64,000 nt of DNA. Origin: Alphaproteobacteria bacterium (GTDB taxonomy: Bacteria > Pseudomonadota > Alphaproteobacteria > Micropepsales > Micropepsaceae). Every line of letters begins with the position of its first letter. Within the stretch, counting starts at the first letter, position 1. The stretch is taken from contig JANXXU010000006.1 in assembly GCA_025350465.1 (NCBI GenBank), positions 155,345 to 219,344 of the forward strand, given 5' to 3'. The notes below the pieces were generated by a model that was given only the letters and a program-made list of their open reading frames with translations, searched no databases and was not told where the DNA came from. Made by a program: the position numbers and the translations under genes. Shown piece by piece: positions 29,115 to 38,548 of the stretch.

Positions 29115-31085
29115 GTGTCGGCTGAACTCGCGAACGACATCCGTATCACCTTGCCGGACGGCTCGGTGCGGACGACGACGCGCGGCTCGACCGGCGCGGC
29201 TGTCGCCGCCTTGATCGGCCCGGGCCTCGCCAAGGCGGCGCTCGCGGTCAAGGTCAACGGCGAGCTGAAGGACCTCGATTGGCCGATCCCTTTCGACGCC
29301 AAGGTCGAGATCATCACGCGCAAGAGCGACGAAGCCCTCGACCTCATCCGCCACGACACCGCGCACTTGCTGGCACAAGCGGTGCAGGAACTTTATCCCG
29401 GCACGCAAGTCACGATCGGCCCGAACATCGAGGACGGCTTCTACTACGACTTCGCCCGCAACGAGCCCTTCACCCCGGCCGACCTGCCGCGCATCGAAGA
29501 CAAAATGCGCGAGCTGGTTGCGCGCGATTTGCCGACCAAGCGCACGGTCTGGGAGCGCGACAAGGCAGCGAAGCATTTCTTGGACCTCGGCGAGATCTAT
29601 AAGGCCGAGATCATTCGCGATCTGCCGAAGGACGAAGAGGTCCGCGTCTATTATCACGGCAACTGGCACGATCTCTGTCGCGGTCCGCATTTGATGTCGA
29701 CCGGCAAAATCGGCTTGGGCTTCAAGCTGACCAAGATTGCAGGCGCCTATTGGCGTGGCGACGCCAAGAACGCGCAGCTTCAGCGCATCTACGGAACCGC
29801 CTGGCGCGATGAGAAAGAGTTGAACGCTTATATGACGCGCCTCGAAGAATCCGAGAAGCGCGACCATCGCAAGATCGGCAAGGAGATGGATCTCTTCCAC
29901 GTCCAGGAGGAGGCCGTCGGACAAATCTTCTGGCACCCGAACGGCTGGACGATCTATCGCGCGCTGGAAAACTACGTGCGCCGCAAGATTACGCGCGCCG
30001 ATTATCGCGAAGTGAAGACACCGCAACTGATGGACATAAAGCTCTGGCAAGAGTCGGGGCATTGGGAGAACTATCGCCCGCATATGTTCATCGCCGAGGT
30101 CGACGAGGGCGACCACAAAGAAAAGCGTGTGCTCGGGGTCAAGCCGATGAACTGTCCCGGCCACGTGCAGATCTTCAAGCAAGGTTTGAAGAGCTATCGC
30201 GACCTGCCATATCGCCTTGCCGAATTCGGGTCATGCCATCGCTATGAACCGTCGGGCGCGCTGCACGGCATCATGCGTGTCCGCGGCTTCGTGCAAGACG
30301 ATGCCCATATTTTCTGCACCGAGGAACAAATTGTTCCCGAGACCGAGCGCTTCGTTAAATTGCTGAGTGACGTCTACCGCGACCTCGGCTTCGATTCGTT
30401 TTCGGTGAAGCTCGCGACGCGGCCGACGCCGCGCGCCGGTAAAGAGGCCGACTGGGACCGCGCCGAAGCGACGCTGGAACTCGCCTGCCATCGCATCGGC
30501 ATTCCGTTCGCCCTGAACCCAGGCGAGGGGACGTTCTATGGGCCGAAGCTCGAGTTCGTTCTTCGCGACGCGATCGGACGCGATTGGCAATGCGGAACGA
30601 TCCAGATCGACTACGTTTTGCCGGAGCGGCTTGACGCCGAGTACATTGCCGAAGACGGCAATCGCAAGCGCCCCGTGATGCTGCACCGCGCGATCCTGGG
30701 TTCTCTCGAGCGCTTCATCGGCGTGCTCATCGAGCACTACGCCGGCAAGTTTCCGCTTTGGCTGGCGCCTGTGCAGGCGGTGGTGGCGACCATCGTCTCC
30801 GACGCGGACGCCTATGCCGAGGAGGCGACCGCCGCCCTCAAAGCGGCCGGTATCCGCGTTGAAACCGACCTGCGCAACGAAAAGATCAACTACAAAGTCC
30901 GCGAGCATTCGCTGGCAAAGGTGCCATACCTTCTGGTTGCAGGCCGGCGTGAGGCTGAACAGCGCACCCTTGCGGTGCGGCGTCTGGGCTCCGAGGCGCA
31001 AGAAAACCTTGCGTTAGCTGATGTGATTTCTATGCTGCGGTCCGAAGCCGCGCCGCCGGACCTCAAGTCCGGCGGCGTTGCTTGA
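29115..31085 (+). CDS. thrS: Threonyl-tRNA synthetase
   Basis: A 656-residue class II aminoacyl-tRNA synthetase. The order is TGS domain ([13 protein letters not shown]), editing domain ([18 protein letters not shown] and, later, CRGPHL), catalytic core with motif 1 region, MNCPGH zinc/threonine site, motif 2 ([20 protein letters not shown]) and motif 3 ([15 protein letters not shown]), then the anticodon-binding domain. The start is GTG at 29115. The last codons encode PPDLKSGG from a perfect 11-bp palindrome (31051-31077), which looks like an inserted repeat. It is directly upstream of infC. Confidence 0.97.
   Translation: MSAELANDIRITLPDGSVRTTTRGSTGAAVAALIGPGLAKAALAVKVNGELKDLDWPIPFDAKVEIITRKSDEALDLIRHDTAHLLAQAVQELYPGTQVTIGPNIEDGFYYDFARNEPFTPADLPRIEDKMRELVARDLPTKRTVWERDKAAKHFLDLGEIYKAEIIRDLPKDEEVRVYYHGNWHDLCRGPHLMSTGKIGLGFKLTKIAGAYWRGDAKNAQLQRIYGTAWRDEKELNAYMTRLEESEKRDHRKIGKEMDLFHVQEEAVGQIFWHPNGWTIYRALENYVRRKITRADYREVKTPQLMDIKLWQESGHWENYRPHMFIAEVDEGDHKEKRVLGVKPMNCPGHVQIFKQGLKSYRDLPYRLAEFGSCHRYEPSGALHGIMRVRGFVQDDAHIFCTEEQIVPETERFVKLLSDVYRDLGFDSFSVKLATRPTPRAGKEADWDRAEATLELACHRIGIPFALNPGEGTFYGPKLEFVLRDAIGRDWQCGTIQIDYVLPERLDAEYIAEDGNRKRPVMLHRAILGSLERFIGVLIEHYAGKFPLWLAPVQAVVATIVSDADAYAEEATAALKAAGIRVETDLRNEKINYKVREHSLAKVPYLLVAGRREAEQRTLAVRRLGSEAQENLALADVISMLRSEAAPPDLKSGGVA
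31051..31077. repeat. Palindromic element in the thrS 3' end
   Basis: A perfect inverted repeat of 11 bases (CGCCGCCGGAC, five-base loop CTCAA, GTCCGGCGGCG) within the last codons of thrS. It encodes the C-terminal residues PPDLKSGG. There is no T-run after it, so it is not an ordinary terminator. Palindromes encoding this peptide are a familiar kind of dispersed element in GC-rich Proteobacteria (recalled, not searched here). Confidence 0.7.
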
Positions 31086-31117
31086 TGACCAGCGGATCCA
31101 TAACCAGGGAGAACTGC

Positions 31118-31150
31118 GTGGCAAGCAAAACAGGAGAAGACAATAGTTAG
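31118..31150 (+). other. Ten-codon leader ORF overlapping the infC start
   Basis: GTG-started reading frame encoding [10 protein letters not shown] then TAG. It has its own Shine-Dalgarno sequence AGGGAGA (31106-31112) five bases before the GTG. The infC Shine-Dalgarno AGGAGA lies inside it and its stop codon overlaps the second and third codons of infC. Whether it is translated is unproven; if so, it would couple infC translation to leader translation. Confidence 0.4.
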
Positions 31151-31685
31151 ACGTCCCTACCAATCGGCGATGCCGCCCTCAAAAGATGGGCCGCGCGTGA
31201 ATGAGATGATCACCGCTTCCGAACTTCTGGTGATCGACGATGATGGCGGCAAGCGCGGCGTGATGAGCAAGTTCGACGCGCTCAAGATGGCCGAAACCGA
31301 AGGGCTCGATCTCGTCGAGGTTGCCCCGCTGGCCAAGCCCCCCGTCGTCAAGTTGATGGACTTCGGCAAATACAAATATCAAGAGCAGAAAAAGGCGGCC
31401 GAAGCGCGCAAGAACCAAAAGATCATCGAGATAAAAGAGATCAAGATGCGTCCGATGATCGACGATCACGATTACGACGTGAAAATGCGTTCGATCAAAC
31501 GCTTCTTCGAAGAGGGCGACAAGGTGAAGGTGACCTTGCGCTTCCGCGGTCGCGAAATGGCGCACATGGAAATCGGCATGGAGCTGCTGCAGAAAGTGAA
31601 GCGCGACGTCGATCTGATCGGCAAGATCGAGCAGGAGCCCAAGCTCGAAGGCCGCCAAATGATCATGGTGATGGCGCCGAAATAG
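31143..31685 (+). CDS. infC: Translation initiation factor IF-3, apparent AUA start
   Basis: A 180-residue IF-3, which binds the 30S subunit, prevents premature 50S joining and rejects non-canonical start codons. N-domain (residues ~12-80, [13 protein letters not shown], then [24 protein letters not shown]), linker ([22 protein letters not shown]) and C-domain ([12 protein letters not shown]) are complete. Family members begin with an RRPYQ-type sequence, which here is encoded from 31149; the only codon with a good Shine-Dalgarno (AGGAGA, five bases spacing) is ATA at 31143. The first ATG at 31170 would drop nine conserved-type residues and has no ribosome site. The rpmI-rplT genes that often follow are absent. 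Confidence 0.88.
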   Translation: MVRRPYQSAMPPSKDGPRVNEMITASELLVIDDDGGKRGVMSKFDALKMAETEGLDLVEVAPLAKPPVVKLMDFGKYKYQEQKKAAEARKNQKIIEIKEIKMRPMIDDHDYDVKMRSIKRFFEEGDKVKVTLRFRGREMAHMEIGMELLQKVKRDVDLIGKIEQEPKLEGRQMIMVMAPK

Positions 31686-31754
31686 GCGGCGCCGATCACG
31701 GCACTCCAGCGCCGTCACGGTTCGCGTAGCGGACCGCGACGGCAAATGGATCAG

Positions 31755-33287
31755 TTACGCCGCCCTTTCGACTTCCATCTCCAGTTCCACCGCCAGGCTG
31801 TCGACGTCACGGTAGATCGATGCGACCGCGAGCACGCGTTTGTTTTGCATGAAGCGCAGCACGCAGTCCTTTGCTGCGATGTCGCCCTCGATCGCAATCT
31901 CGTCCCATGCTTCGGCGTGGCCGACATAGTTGATGGGCACGTCGTAGTGCTGGCTCCAGAAGAACGGCACTTGCTCGAATTTCTCCTGTAAGCCCAGCAT
32001 GTTGCGCGCCGCCGTCGCGCCCTGTCGTTGTGCCACGATCCAATGTTCGACGCGGATGTTCGCGCCGCTGTGCGGGTCCGGCCAGCGCGCAATGTCGCCC
32101 GCCGCGAGAATATTGGGGTCGGTCGTTTCCAGATACGCGTTGACGGCGACGCCGCGATCGATCGCGAGCCCCGCCTTTTCCGCGACATCGATGCGCGGGC
32201 GCACACCGACGCCGGCGACCACCAAATCGGCTTCGAGCGCGGCGCCGCTCTTGAGCTTCACGCGTCGGCCTTCGATCGCGACGGCTGAATCCTCGAGATG
32301 GAAGTGGACGCCATTCTCCTCGTGGAGCTTGCGAATGAAATCGCCCATCTGCGGTCCCAGCACCCGTTCCATCGGCCGCTTCTCGGGCGCCACGACATGG
32401 ACCTCGATCTTGCGATTGCGCAACGACGCGGCGACCTCAAGCCCGATGAAGCTGGCGCCGATCACGACGGCCCGCCGTGCGTCTCGGGCCGCGGCGATGA
32501 TCGCACGGCAATCGTCGAGCGAGCGCAGGGTGTGGACGACGGGCCCATCGAAGCCCGGAATCGGCAACCGAATAGGCTCCGCACCGGTCGCCAGCAGCAG
32601 GCGATCGTAAGCAACCTTGCTCCCATTGCCGAGCATGACCTCGCGCGCTCGCCTATCGATATCGGTGACGTTCGCGCTCAAGCGCAGTTCGATTTTGTTG
32701 TCGATGTAGAAGCTGTCGGGCCGCAACGGCAGCCAATCTTCCGGCGCCGTGCCGGCGAGATAATCCTTCGATAGATTCGGGCGATCGACTGGCGCGCCGT
32801 CATCGCTGCTCAGCATGACGATGCTGCCCTGGTAGTGCTCGCGGCGCAGCATTTCGGCCGCCGAAAAGCCGGCCGCGCCACCGCCAACGATCACGATCTT
32901 CTCGGGTGCCTTCGTCGCGGACGTTGTCCGCGTTCTCGGTTGCGCCGCCCGCTTCTGGCCCACGAACACTTTGCCGCCGCGCTGCTCGACCGCCCAGCAT
33001 GAGAGCGGGCTGAGAGCGGGCGCGCGCAATGCTTCGCCCGTGCGCAAATCGAAGCAGGCGTGGTGCCACGGGCATCGCACGGTGTCGCCCACCACGAGCC
33101 CTTCGGCGAGCGGTCCGTGATAATGGGTGCAATGCGCGTCCACTGCGAAGACCTCCGCGCCGCGCCGCGCCAGCAGAATGTCGCTCGCGCCGACATGACC
33201 GACGAACATTCCTCCGTCGGCGAGATCGGTGAGTAGAACACCCTTGGTGAGGTCGGGGCCGCTGGGCTTTGCTTGGTCGTCCGCCAT
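31755..33287 (-). CDS. Rieske-domain FAD-dependent pyridine nucleotide-disulphide oxidoreductase
   Basis: A 510-residue flavoenzyme with an N-terminal Rieske [2Fe-2S] domain (CTHYHGPLAEG ... CPWHHACFD, residues ~50-80) and a C-terminal FAD/NADH oxidoreductase (FAD motif IVIVGGGAAGFSAAEML near residue 130, second nucleotide motif VVIGASFIGLEVAASL near 275, AAGDIARWPD near 405). The architecture matches AIFM3-like or ferredoxin-reductase components of oxygenase systems. Of several clustered start codons I prefer the ATG at 33287, which has GGAGG five bases upstream; the ORF extends to a GTG at 33302. Confidence 0.9.
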   Translation of the reverse strand: MADDQAKPSGPDLTKGVLLTDLADGGMFVGHVGASDILLARRGAEVFAVDAHCTHYHGPLAEGLVVGDTVRCPWHHACFDLRTGEALRAPALSPLSCWAVEQRGGKVFVGQKRAAQPRTRTTSATKAPEKIVIVGGGAAGFSAAEMLRREHYQGSIVMLSSDDGAPVDRPNLSKDYLAGTAPEDWLPLRPDSFYIDNKIELRLSANVTDIDRRAREVMLGNGSKVAYDRLLLATGAEPIRLPIPGFDGPVVHTLRSLDDCRAIIAAARDARRAVVIGASFIGLEVAASLRNRKIEVHVVAPEKRPMERVLGPQMGDFIRKLHEENGVHFHLEDSAVAIEGRRVKLKSGAALEADLVVAGVGVRPRIDVAEKAGLAIDRGVAVNAYLETTDPNILAAGDIARWPDPHSGANIRVEHWIVAQRQGATAARNMLGLQEKFEQVPFFWSQHYDVPINYVGHAEAWDEIAIEGDIAAKDCVLRFMQNKRVLAVASIYRDVDSLAVELEMEVERAA

Positions 33288-33380
33288 CATCGCCTCCATC
33301 ACGATTCGAGGAGCGCATCTAACGCCCCGAACGCGAGGTTGCGAGTAAAAACTTCAGCGGGCAGGAATCGAGGCCGGGAC

Positions 33381-33983
33381 CTAGGGCTTGATTGCGCTTG
33401 TGACCGCGCTGGCGGCGGCGCCCGATAGGTCTTGGAAGGGACCCAGCGGTTTCGTGTCGCGTTTGGTCTCTGTGATTGCCGGCGTGCCCGACCAGAGCTT
33501 GTAAACGACGACACCGTCTTGGATCAGCAGCAACATCTGCGCCTTCCAGCCCGACGACACGGTCTCGCGCTCGAACCCAAGCATGTCGAGCGGCACGTTG
33601 CCGGTGCGGTCGTTTGCCAGCACCGACGGCTCGGCCAGCCAGCCGACGCAGCTGTCGCGTCCGCTCAAGCAGGCGCGCACGGCAGGATCCAAATCTTCTT
33701 GCCGCAGCGATTGTTGCGGTAGGAAACGCGGCACCAAATCGAGATAGTTCAGAACCTTGATGTTCGGTGTCGTATAGGGATTGAGCCCGCGCGCCTTCAG
33801 TTCCTGCACCGTCGTCACGTAGGGCGTGATGCGGTTATAGGCGTCCTCCGCGCTCTGATAGTTCTGGAAGGGGGAATCGGTCGTCTGCGAATTGGACGGC
33901 AGGACCCAGCGCGCACACCCTTGGAGGCTGGCGGCCGCGGCAACGATGGTGAAAATCGAAATGAGGTTACGCGTGCGACGCAT
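33381..33983 (-). CDS. Putative lipoprotein of unknown function
   Basis: A 200-residue protein with a signal peptide and lipobox (SLQGC near residue 23) after a short basic start (MRRTRN), predicted to be a membrane-attached lipoprotein. The mature part has no domain I recognise; the segment LDPAVRACLSGRDSCVGWLAEP carries two cysteines that could form a disulphide. An in-frame ATG upstream at 34052 would bury the signal peptide, so 33983 is preferred. Confidence 0.75.
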   Translation of the reverse strand: MRRTRNLISIFTIVAAAASLQGCARWVLPSNSQTTDSPFQNYQSAEDAYNRITPYVTTVQELKARGLNPYTTPNIKVLNYLDLVPRFLPQQSLRQEDLDPAVRACLSGRDSCVGWLAEPSVLANDRTGNVPLDMLGFERETVSSGWKAQMLLLIQDGVVVYKLWSGTPAITETKRDTKPLGPFQDLSGAAASAVTSAIKP

Positions 33984-34064
33984 CGCAATCACTCGACACT
34001 GATCAGAGGGGCTAGGGTTCGGCATTGTCGCCGCAATCGCCGCAAATGGCAATTTTGCGGTCCG

Positions 34065-35009
34065 CTATTTTCGTACGGCGCGCGGAGCCTTCAACCTGTC
34101 GGGATAGTCGGTGCAGAGCCCGTCGACGCCTAATTCCGCCAAGCGGCGCAAGTCATTGGGTGCATTTACCGTCCATGCGCCTACGGCAAGGCCCTCGTCG
34201 CGAGCTTCACGGAGTGTGTCGGCGGTCACGTCCGCGTAGAACGGAAACCAGCCGTCGGCGCCGGCGGCCTTGGCGGCTTTGATCACGCTGCCGTATTTCG
34301 CGCGATTGAATCCGGCCGCCCAAGGCGCGCCCGTGCGTTCCATCGCACGCAGCGCCTCGAGTTCCGCCTTGGGCGGCGCCCCATGTTCCTTCGGTGGAGG
34401 CGCATCGCCGAACCAGCTCTGCGGCATGGTCGTGAACAAGCAGGTGAGCTTCGGTTCGATCTTTTTTGCCGCGATCAGCGCAGGCCAATCGAAGCCGACA
34501 AGGACGGCGCGATCGATGAATTTTTCCCGCTTCAACACGCGCACCACCGCTTCAGCCATCACCTTGGGGCTCACGGTCCGGCTACGATCGGTGAAATTCG
34601 TCTTGAGCTCGATCCACAATCGCTCGCTGCCGCCGCTGCGCTTGATGAGAAAAATCACGTCGGCAAGGCGTGGAATGTGCTCGCCGTCGCACGGCACATA
34701 GTCGGGATAGCGCGCCGCATAGGCCGTGCCCGGCATCAATCGTCCGATGTCGTAGCTTTGCAATTCGGCGAGCGTCAGGTCCTTGATCAGCGGCCCCGGC
34801 CTGTCGAGCCACGCGCCGTTTGTGTCGCGCACGATCTCGGGTTTCAGCCGGTCGTCGTGAAACACCACCACCGCTCCATCCTTGGCGACGTGCACATCGA
34901 GCTCAAAGCCGTCGACGCCCAGATCGAGCGCGTGTGCGAACGCGGCGAGGGTATTCTCCGGCCGCAGGCCGGCGCCGCCGCGATGAGCGATGTTGAGAGG
35001 TTTCTTCAC
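34065..35009 (-). CDS. ugpQ: Glycerophosphodiester phosphodiesterase
   Basis: A 314-residue GDPD-family TIM-barrel phosphodiesterase that hydrolyses glycerophosphodiesters to glycerol-3-phosphate and an alcohol. The catalytic His-Arg is in IAHRGGAGLRPENTLAAF, metal ligands in FELDVHVAKDGAVVVFHDD, and the closing strand LGVDGLCTDYPDRL is family-typical. It starts with no obvious signal peptide, so it is probably cytoplasmic; the gene symbol is by analogy with UgpQ and the periplasmic GlpQ type is less likely. Confidence 0.87.
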   Translation of the reverse strand: MKKPLNIAHRGGAGLRPENTLAAFAHALDLGVDGFELDVHVAKDGAVVVFHDDRLKPEIVRDTNGAWLDRPGPLIKDLTLAELQSYDIGRLMPGTAYAARYPDYVPCDGEHIPRLADVIFLIKRSGGSERLWIELKTNFTDRSRTVSPKVMAEAVVRVLKREKFIDRAVLVGFDWPALIAAKKIEPKLTCLFTTMPQSWFGDAPPPKEHGAPPKAELEALRAMERTGAPWAAGFNRAKYGSVIKAAKAAGADGWFPFYADVTADTLREARDEGLAVGAWTVNAPNDLRRLAELGVDGLCTDYPDRLKAPRAVRK

Positions 35010-35185
35010 CGCGTGTCAGACCGTGACGTGTCGGGTTCGCGTACCGCGACGGCCGGGCAGGGTCTGTCCGGGCACATGAGTGTTTGCCCCTGTTGAGTTT
35101 CGCGCAGAGAAGCGCGAGGTTTTTGATCGCGGCAATGCTGCTCGAACCTTATCACCCCGAAAGTCGCACGGTGTAGAGCAAACGA

Positions 35186-35659
35186 TCAAATTTCATCGAG
35201 TGCGCGCACTAAAATCCAGACGTTCAGCTCCGGGCGATCCTTTGTACCGCCGCGAATGGCCGAGATTTGCGCCCGCACCCGTCCGCCGCGGTCGAGATAA
35301 GGCGCGAGCGTCGCCGCGTCGCTGCGGGTCAACCTTCCGATCTCGCCTTTCTCCGACACGACCGAGACGGTGTTCGCGTCGCTCGCGTCCTCGCGATGGC
35401 GGATCAATTCGATTTCGTCGCCTTCGCTGAGTTTGGCGATGATCTCCTGGCGCGTCGAGCCGTCGGCGTTTTTCTGCGCCTCGCCCCACACCGCAAGCTC
35501 GACGTCGCTCGCCGGCAGCGTCGTCCCTTCAATCAATTTTCCGCCAAAGGTTTTCGCAACATCGTCGATCGCCTTGTCGCGGCCGAAGCGGCGGCCGAGC
35601 GCATAGACGAAACCGATCGCCAGCGCGATCGCAGCCAGAATGAAAACGAGTCGCAGCAT
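35186..35659 (-). CDS. Membrane-anchored HIRAN-domain protein
   Basis: A 157-residue protein with one N-terminal membrane helix (MLRLVFILAAIALAIGFVYAL) and a HIRAN-type domain from about residue 60 (IELIRHREDASDANTVSVVSEKGEIGRLTRSDAATLAPYL, given here as its two halves: IELIRHREDASDANTVSV and KGEIGRLTRSDAATLAPYL). HIRAN domains normally sit in DNA-repair helicases and recognise DNA 3' ends; a stand-alone one on a membrane is uncommon. The ATG at 35659 puts the helix at the very start. Confidence 0.7.
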   Translation of the reverse strand: MLRLVFILAAIALAIGFVYALGRRFGRDKAIDDVAKTFGGKLIEGTTLPASDVELAVWGEAQKNADGSTRQEIIAKLSEGDEIELIRHREDASDANTVSVVSEKGEIGRLTRSDAATLAPYLDRGGRVRAQISAIRGGTKDRPELNVWILVRALDEI

Positions 35660-35870
35660 CACTTGCACAAGGTGTGATAATAATCGTCGCCGCCAGTTTG
35701 GCTCATTTCCGCGTCGGTGCAACGGGGGCGCGAGCTTTATTTCAAATCGCCATGCTGAGCCGCGTCCCCCCTTAAACCAAATGAGTGGGCTCTATCTCAA
35801 CCATCTCGCATCCGGCATGGCCACGGGAGATTGGAGCGAGCGTAGCATTGCGGCACATTGCACGGAACAA

Positions 35871-37388
35871 TCATTCGCCGGATCGCACGAGCGCGGGCAC
35901 TACGTATCCGGGCAATCCCGTCGCACTGTTGAAGATGTACATTTCGGGTCGCGGCCCATAGGCGCGGAAGTAGATCAGAAAGTCCTTGCCTGCGGGTGTC
36001 GCCAGCCAATTGTGATCCTTCGCCGCGTCGCCGGTGTGATGTGATTGTACATAGATGTCGAGCGATCCATCCTCGTTGAAGTGCAATGCGCTCGTCCTGT
36101 CGTGGCTGCCGACCGGGTTACGCCCTTGCGGCGCAAAAATGTCGAATGTGGTCGGGTCATATATCGTGTACGACCAGAAGCCGTCGACCGGCGGCGTCAT
36201 GCCGGGCGCGAAGTGAATCACATAGTCATGATCGCCGTTCAGGGGCTGCCCGGCCGCGTCGTGGTAGTTGACCGACTGCATGTTGTCTTCCTTCATATTG
36301 CCGGAAAAGCCGAACGCCGCTGCCGCGCCGCGCATCAGATAGTGCTTCTGATAGCGGCCGACGAAGATCGCATAAGGCCAGCCGTTGACGTTGGGTCCAA
36401 GATTGCCGAGCGCGCGATGTAGCATCGGCAGGATCAGACTCTGCGCCTCGATAAGTGCTTGCTGTTTCTCTGCGGGAAGTGCCGCGAAATCGAACGGGCG
36501 TCCTTGCTCCACGCCGAAACCCTTGAGAACCGCTACGGCCTCCGCGTCCTCCGGTGTCGGCGGATTGAGTGGCAGAACCGCCGCAAGGCGCGAGAAGAAT
36601 GTCGCGGGGTCCATTCGTGCGATCTGCTTGGGTACCGTCAGGCTCATGTTCATTGAGATCGCCGGATCGACGACGCCTTTCGGCGGTGTATATCGTGCTC
36701 CTTTGCGCCAGGCCGAAAGCGGTGTCAGCGTCATGCCATCCTGAAAGCGGTGGGCAGACTCCAAACTCGCTTCGTCGAAATCCTGTCCGATCCGGCACAG
36801 GATCATCGCGTGATCGCCGTCGTGTTGGATGCGCCGCACACCGTCCGGCAATTTGCCGTGCCAGTTCGGAGCCGTCAGAACGTAATCGATTGCAATCGGA
36901 TTTGGGTTCGTGCGATTGCCGACGGAGATATTGTCCGCCCACTGATTATGCACGGGGCACACGTAGTAATGACCGGGCCAGGCGGGAAGGTGCCAAACGA
37001 TCGGCTCCCTGCTTAGGTCGAGATAGGCGAGCGAATAGAGTGTGTCCGAGTTTGGCGCGACGCCCATCGTGTTGTCGCGCGTCTGTTGCCGGCGTCCATG
37101 AAAGAATTGATTGACCGGCGCCCACAATTTATTGGGGTCCAGACTCGGCGTCTCGACATTGGTGTATGTCTTCATTGAAACGTCGAAATAAACCGGCGGA
37201 TAGCCGTAGACATATGCATAGACGGCCTGCTGCAGCAGCTGCGACATCGGCTTCGGCATCGCAACCCGGTCGTCGCCGATGCGCAGAACCTGCCCCGGCG
37301 TCTCGTCGGCGGTCGCCCAGCCGCACGAAGCGGCGACAACCAAGCCGGCCGCGATGAAAAATCTGGAAAAAGATGATTTGGATGACAC
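35871..37388 (-). CDS. DUF1254/DUF1214 exported protein
   Basis: A 505-residue protein of the DUF1254-DUF1214 family, widespread in soil Alphaproteobacteria and of unknown function. The GTG start at 37388 (GGAGG eight bases upstream) gives a Sec signal peptide (FIAAGLVVAASCGWATA) ending near residue 30. The DUF1254 domain covers ~45-200 (YGYPPVYFDVSMKTYTN, GVAPNSDTLYSLAYLDLS). DUF1214 covers the C-terminus (GFWSYTIYDPTTFDIFAPQG, SLDIYVQSH). It is divergent from an AraC-type regulator, its probable controller. Confidence 0.87.
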   Translation of the reverse strand: MSSKSSFSRFFIAAGLVVAASCGWATADETPGQVLRIGDDRVAMPKPMSQLLQQAVYAYVYGYPPVYFDVSMKTYTNVETPSLDPNKLWAPVNQFFHGRRQQTRDNTMGVAPNSDTLYSLAYLDLSREPIVWHLPAWPGHYYVCPVHNQWADNISVGNRTNPNPIAIDYVLTAPNWHGKLPDGVRRIQHDGDHAMILCRIGQDFDEASLESAHRFQDGMTLTPLSAWRKGARYTPPKGVVDPAISMNMSLTVPKQIARMDPATFFSRLAAVLPLNPPTPEDAEAVAVLKGFGVEQGRPFDFAALPAEKQQALIEAQSLILPMLHRALGNLGPNVNGWPYAIFVGRYQKHYLMRGAAAAFGFSGNMKEDNMQSVNYHDAAGQPLNGDHDYVIHFAPGMTPPVDGFWSYTIYDPTTFDIFAPQGRNPVGSHDRTSALHFNEDGSLDIYVQSHHTGDAAKDHNWLATPAGKDFLIYFRAYGPRPEMYIFNSATGLPGYVVPALVRSGE

Positions 37389-37487
37389 AGGCTGTTCCTC
37401 CGGGCGAATTCGGTTACCGGCCGAAGATCGCCGTTGAGCAAAACGAACGCTTGACCGAAGGTGCCATCCATTTGACATTTCGCGCCA

Positions 37488-38543
37488 ATGAGCGGCGAGC
37501 GAAATCATCCAGCGACTAAGCATTGGGCGCGCAACGCGACGCTCGGCCATCTCTTGCGCTTGGCTGAATCGTTGGGCACGGATCCGGCGGTCGTAATCGG
37601 CGCCGTCGGCATCGATGCGCGCCTGGCCAACCGTGAGGGGGCTTATATACCCGCCGAACAGATCGTGGACGCGGTGGAATGGATGGCCGCCGATACTAGC
37701 CGCCGCGATTTCGGTTTGCTGATCGCGGGCCGCGTTGACCATCGGCTGTTCGGTCCGCTTGGGTTGTTGCTGGAGCAATGCCGCTCTCTCGCGGAGCTAC
37801 ATACGATGCTCGACCGCTTCCTGCCGCTTCACAACAGCGCGCTCCTGGTTAGCGTTAGTCACGCGCGGCAAGAAACGATCGTGCGTTTCAAGCACGATGC
37901 GCGTGGCATTTTCGAGCCGCGCCATTTTATGGAGGCCACGCTCCTGATCTACGCGCGCATCTGCCGCCTAGTTCTCGGCGCCGATTGGTCGCCAAAGGCC
38001 GTTTGGCTCGCGCATGAACGAATGGCGCGCGATGCCGAGTATCGCCGCGCCTTTCGAGCTCCGGTGCTCTTCTCTCAGACCTTGAACGCCATCGTAATGA
38101 CCGAGCGCGATTTCAAGCGAACTGTTCGCGTGCCCGATCCTGAGCTCAAGACGCAGCTTGAGGCCTATCTCGGCAACTTGAGGCACACTCGCTCAAGCGA
38201 CATCGTGCACAAGATTGCCGAACTCGTGCGTGCCCTGCTGCCGGCCGAGGCCGTCACCATTGAGCGTGTTGCCACGCTGTTGGCGACCTCGAAACGTTCT
38301 TTGCAACGCAGGCTCGCGCTGCTTGACACGTCGTACGCGGAAATCTTGACCGACACCCGAGCCGCAATGGCGCAAGAGTGTCTGCGCAATCACCGCATGT
38401 CCGCGACCGAGGTCGCTGCCCTACTTGGCTATTCGGAATTGAGCGCGCTAACGCGCTTCACTCGCAAACGCCTCGGCCGCTCGCCGCGCGAACTGGCCGC
38501 AGGGCCAACGAAGCGGCGCGCTCGCTTGGGGGGCAGACAATAG
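37488..38543 (+). CDS. AraC-family transcriptional regulator
   Basis: A 351-residue regulator with an N-terminal arabinose-binding-like (OruR/ArgR type) domain and a C-terminal AraC DNA-binding domain. The two helix-turn-helix motifs are around VTIERVATLLATSKRSLQRRL and MSATEVAALLGYSELSALTRF, given here as VERVATLLATSKRSLQ-like and EVAALLGYSELSALTRF. It lies 99 bp from and divergent to the DUF1254 gene, a typical regulator-target layout. Confidence 0.9.
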   Translation: MSGERNHPATKHWARNATLGHLLRLAESLGTDPAVVIGAVGIDARLANREGAYIPAEQIVDAVEWMAADTSRRDFGLLIAGRVDHRLFGPLGLLLEQCRSLAELHTMLDRFLPLHNSALLVSVSHARQETIVRFKHDARGIFEPRHFMEATLLIYARICRLVLGADWSPKAVWLAHERMARDAEYRRAFRAPVLFSQTLNAIVMTERDFKRTVRVPDPELKTQLEAYLGNLRHTRSSDIVHKIAELVRALLPAEAVTIERVATLLATSKRSLQRRLALLDTSYAEILTDTRAAMAQECLRNHRMSATEVAALLGYSELSALTRFTRKRLGRSPRELAAGPTKRRARLGGRQ

Positions 38544-38548
38544 AGTTC

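Noticed and set aside
35871..37778. 635-residue version of the DUF1254 protein
   Set aside because: The first 130 residues run over the divergent AraC gene and hide the signal peptide; the GTG at 37388 has GGAGG and gives a normal exported protein.
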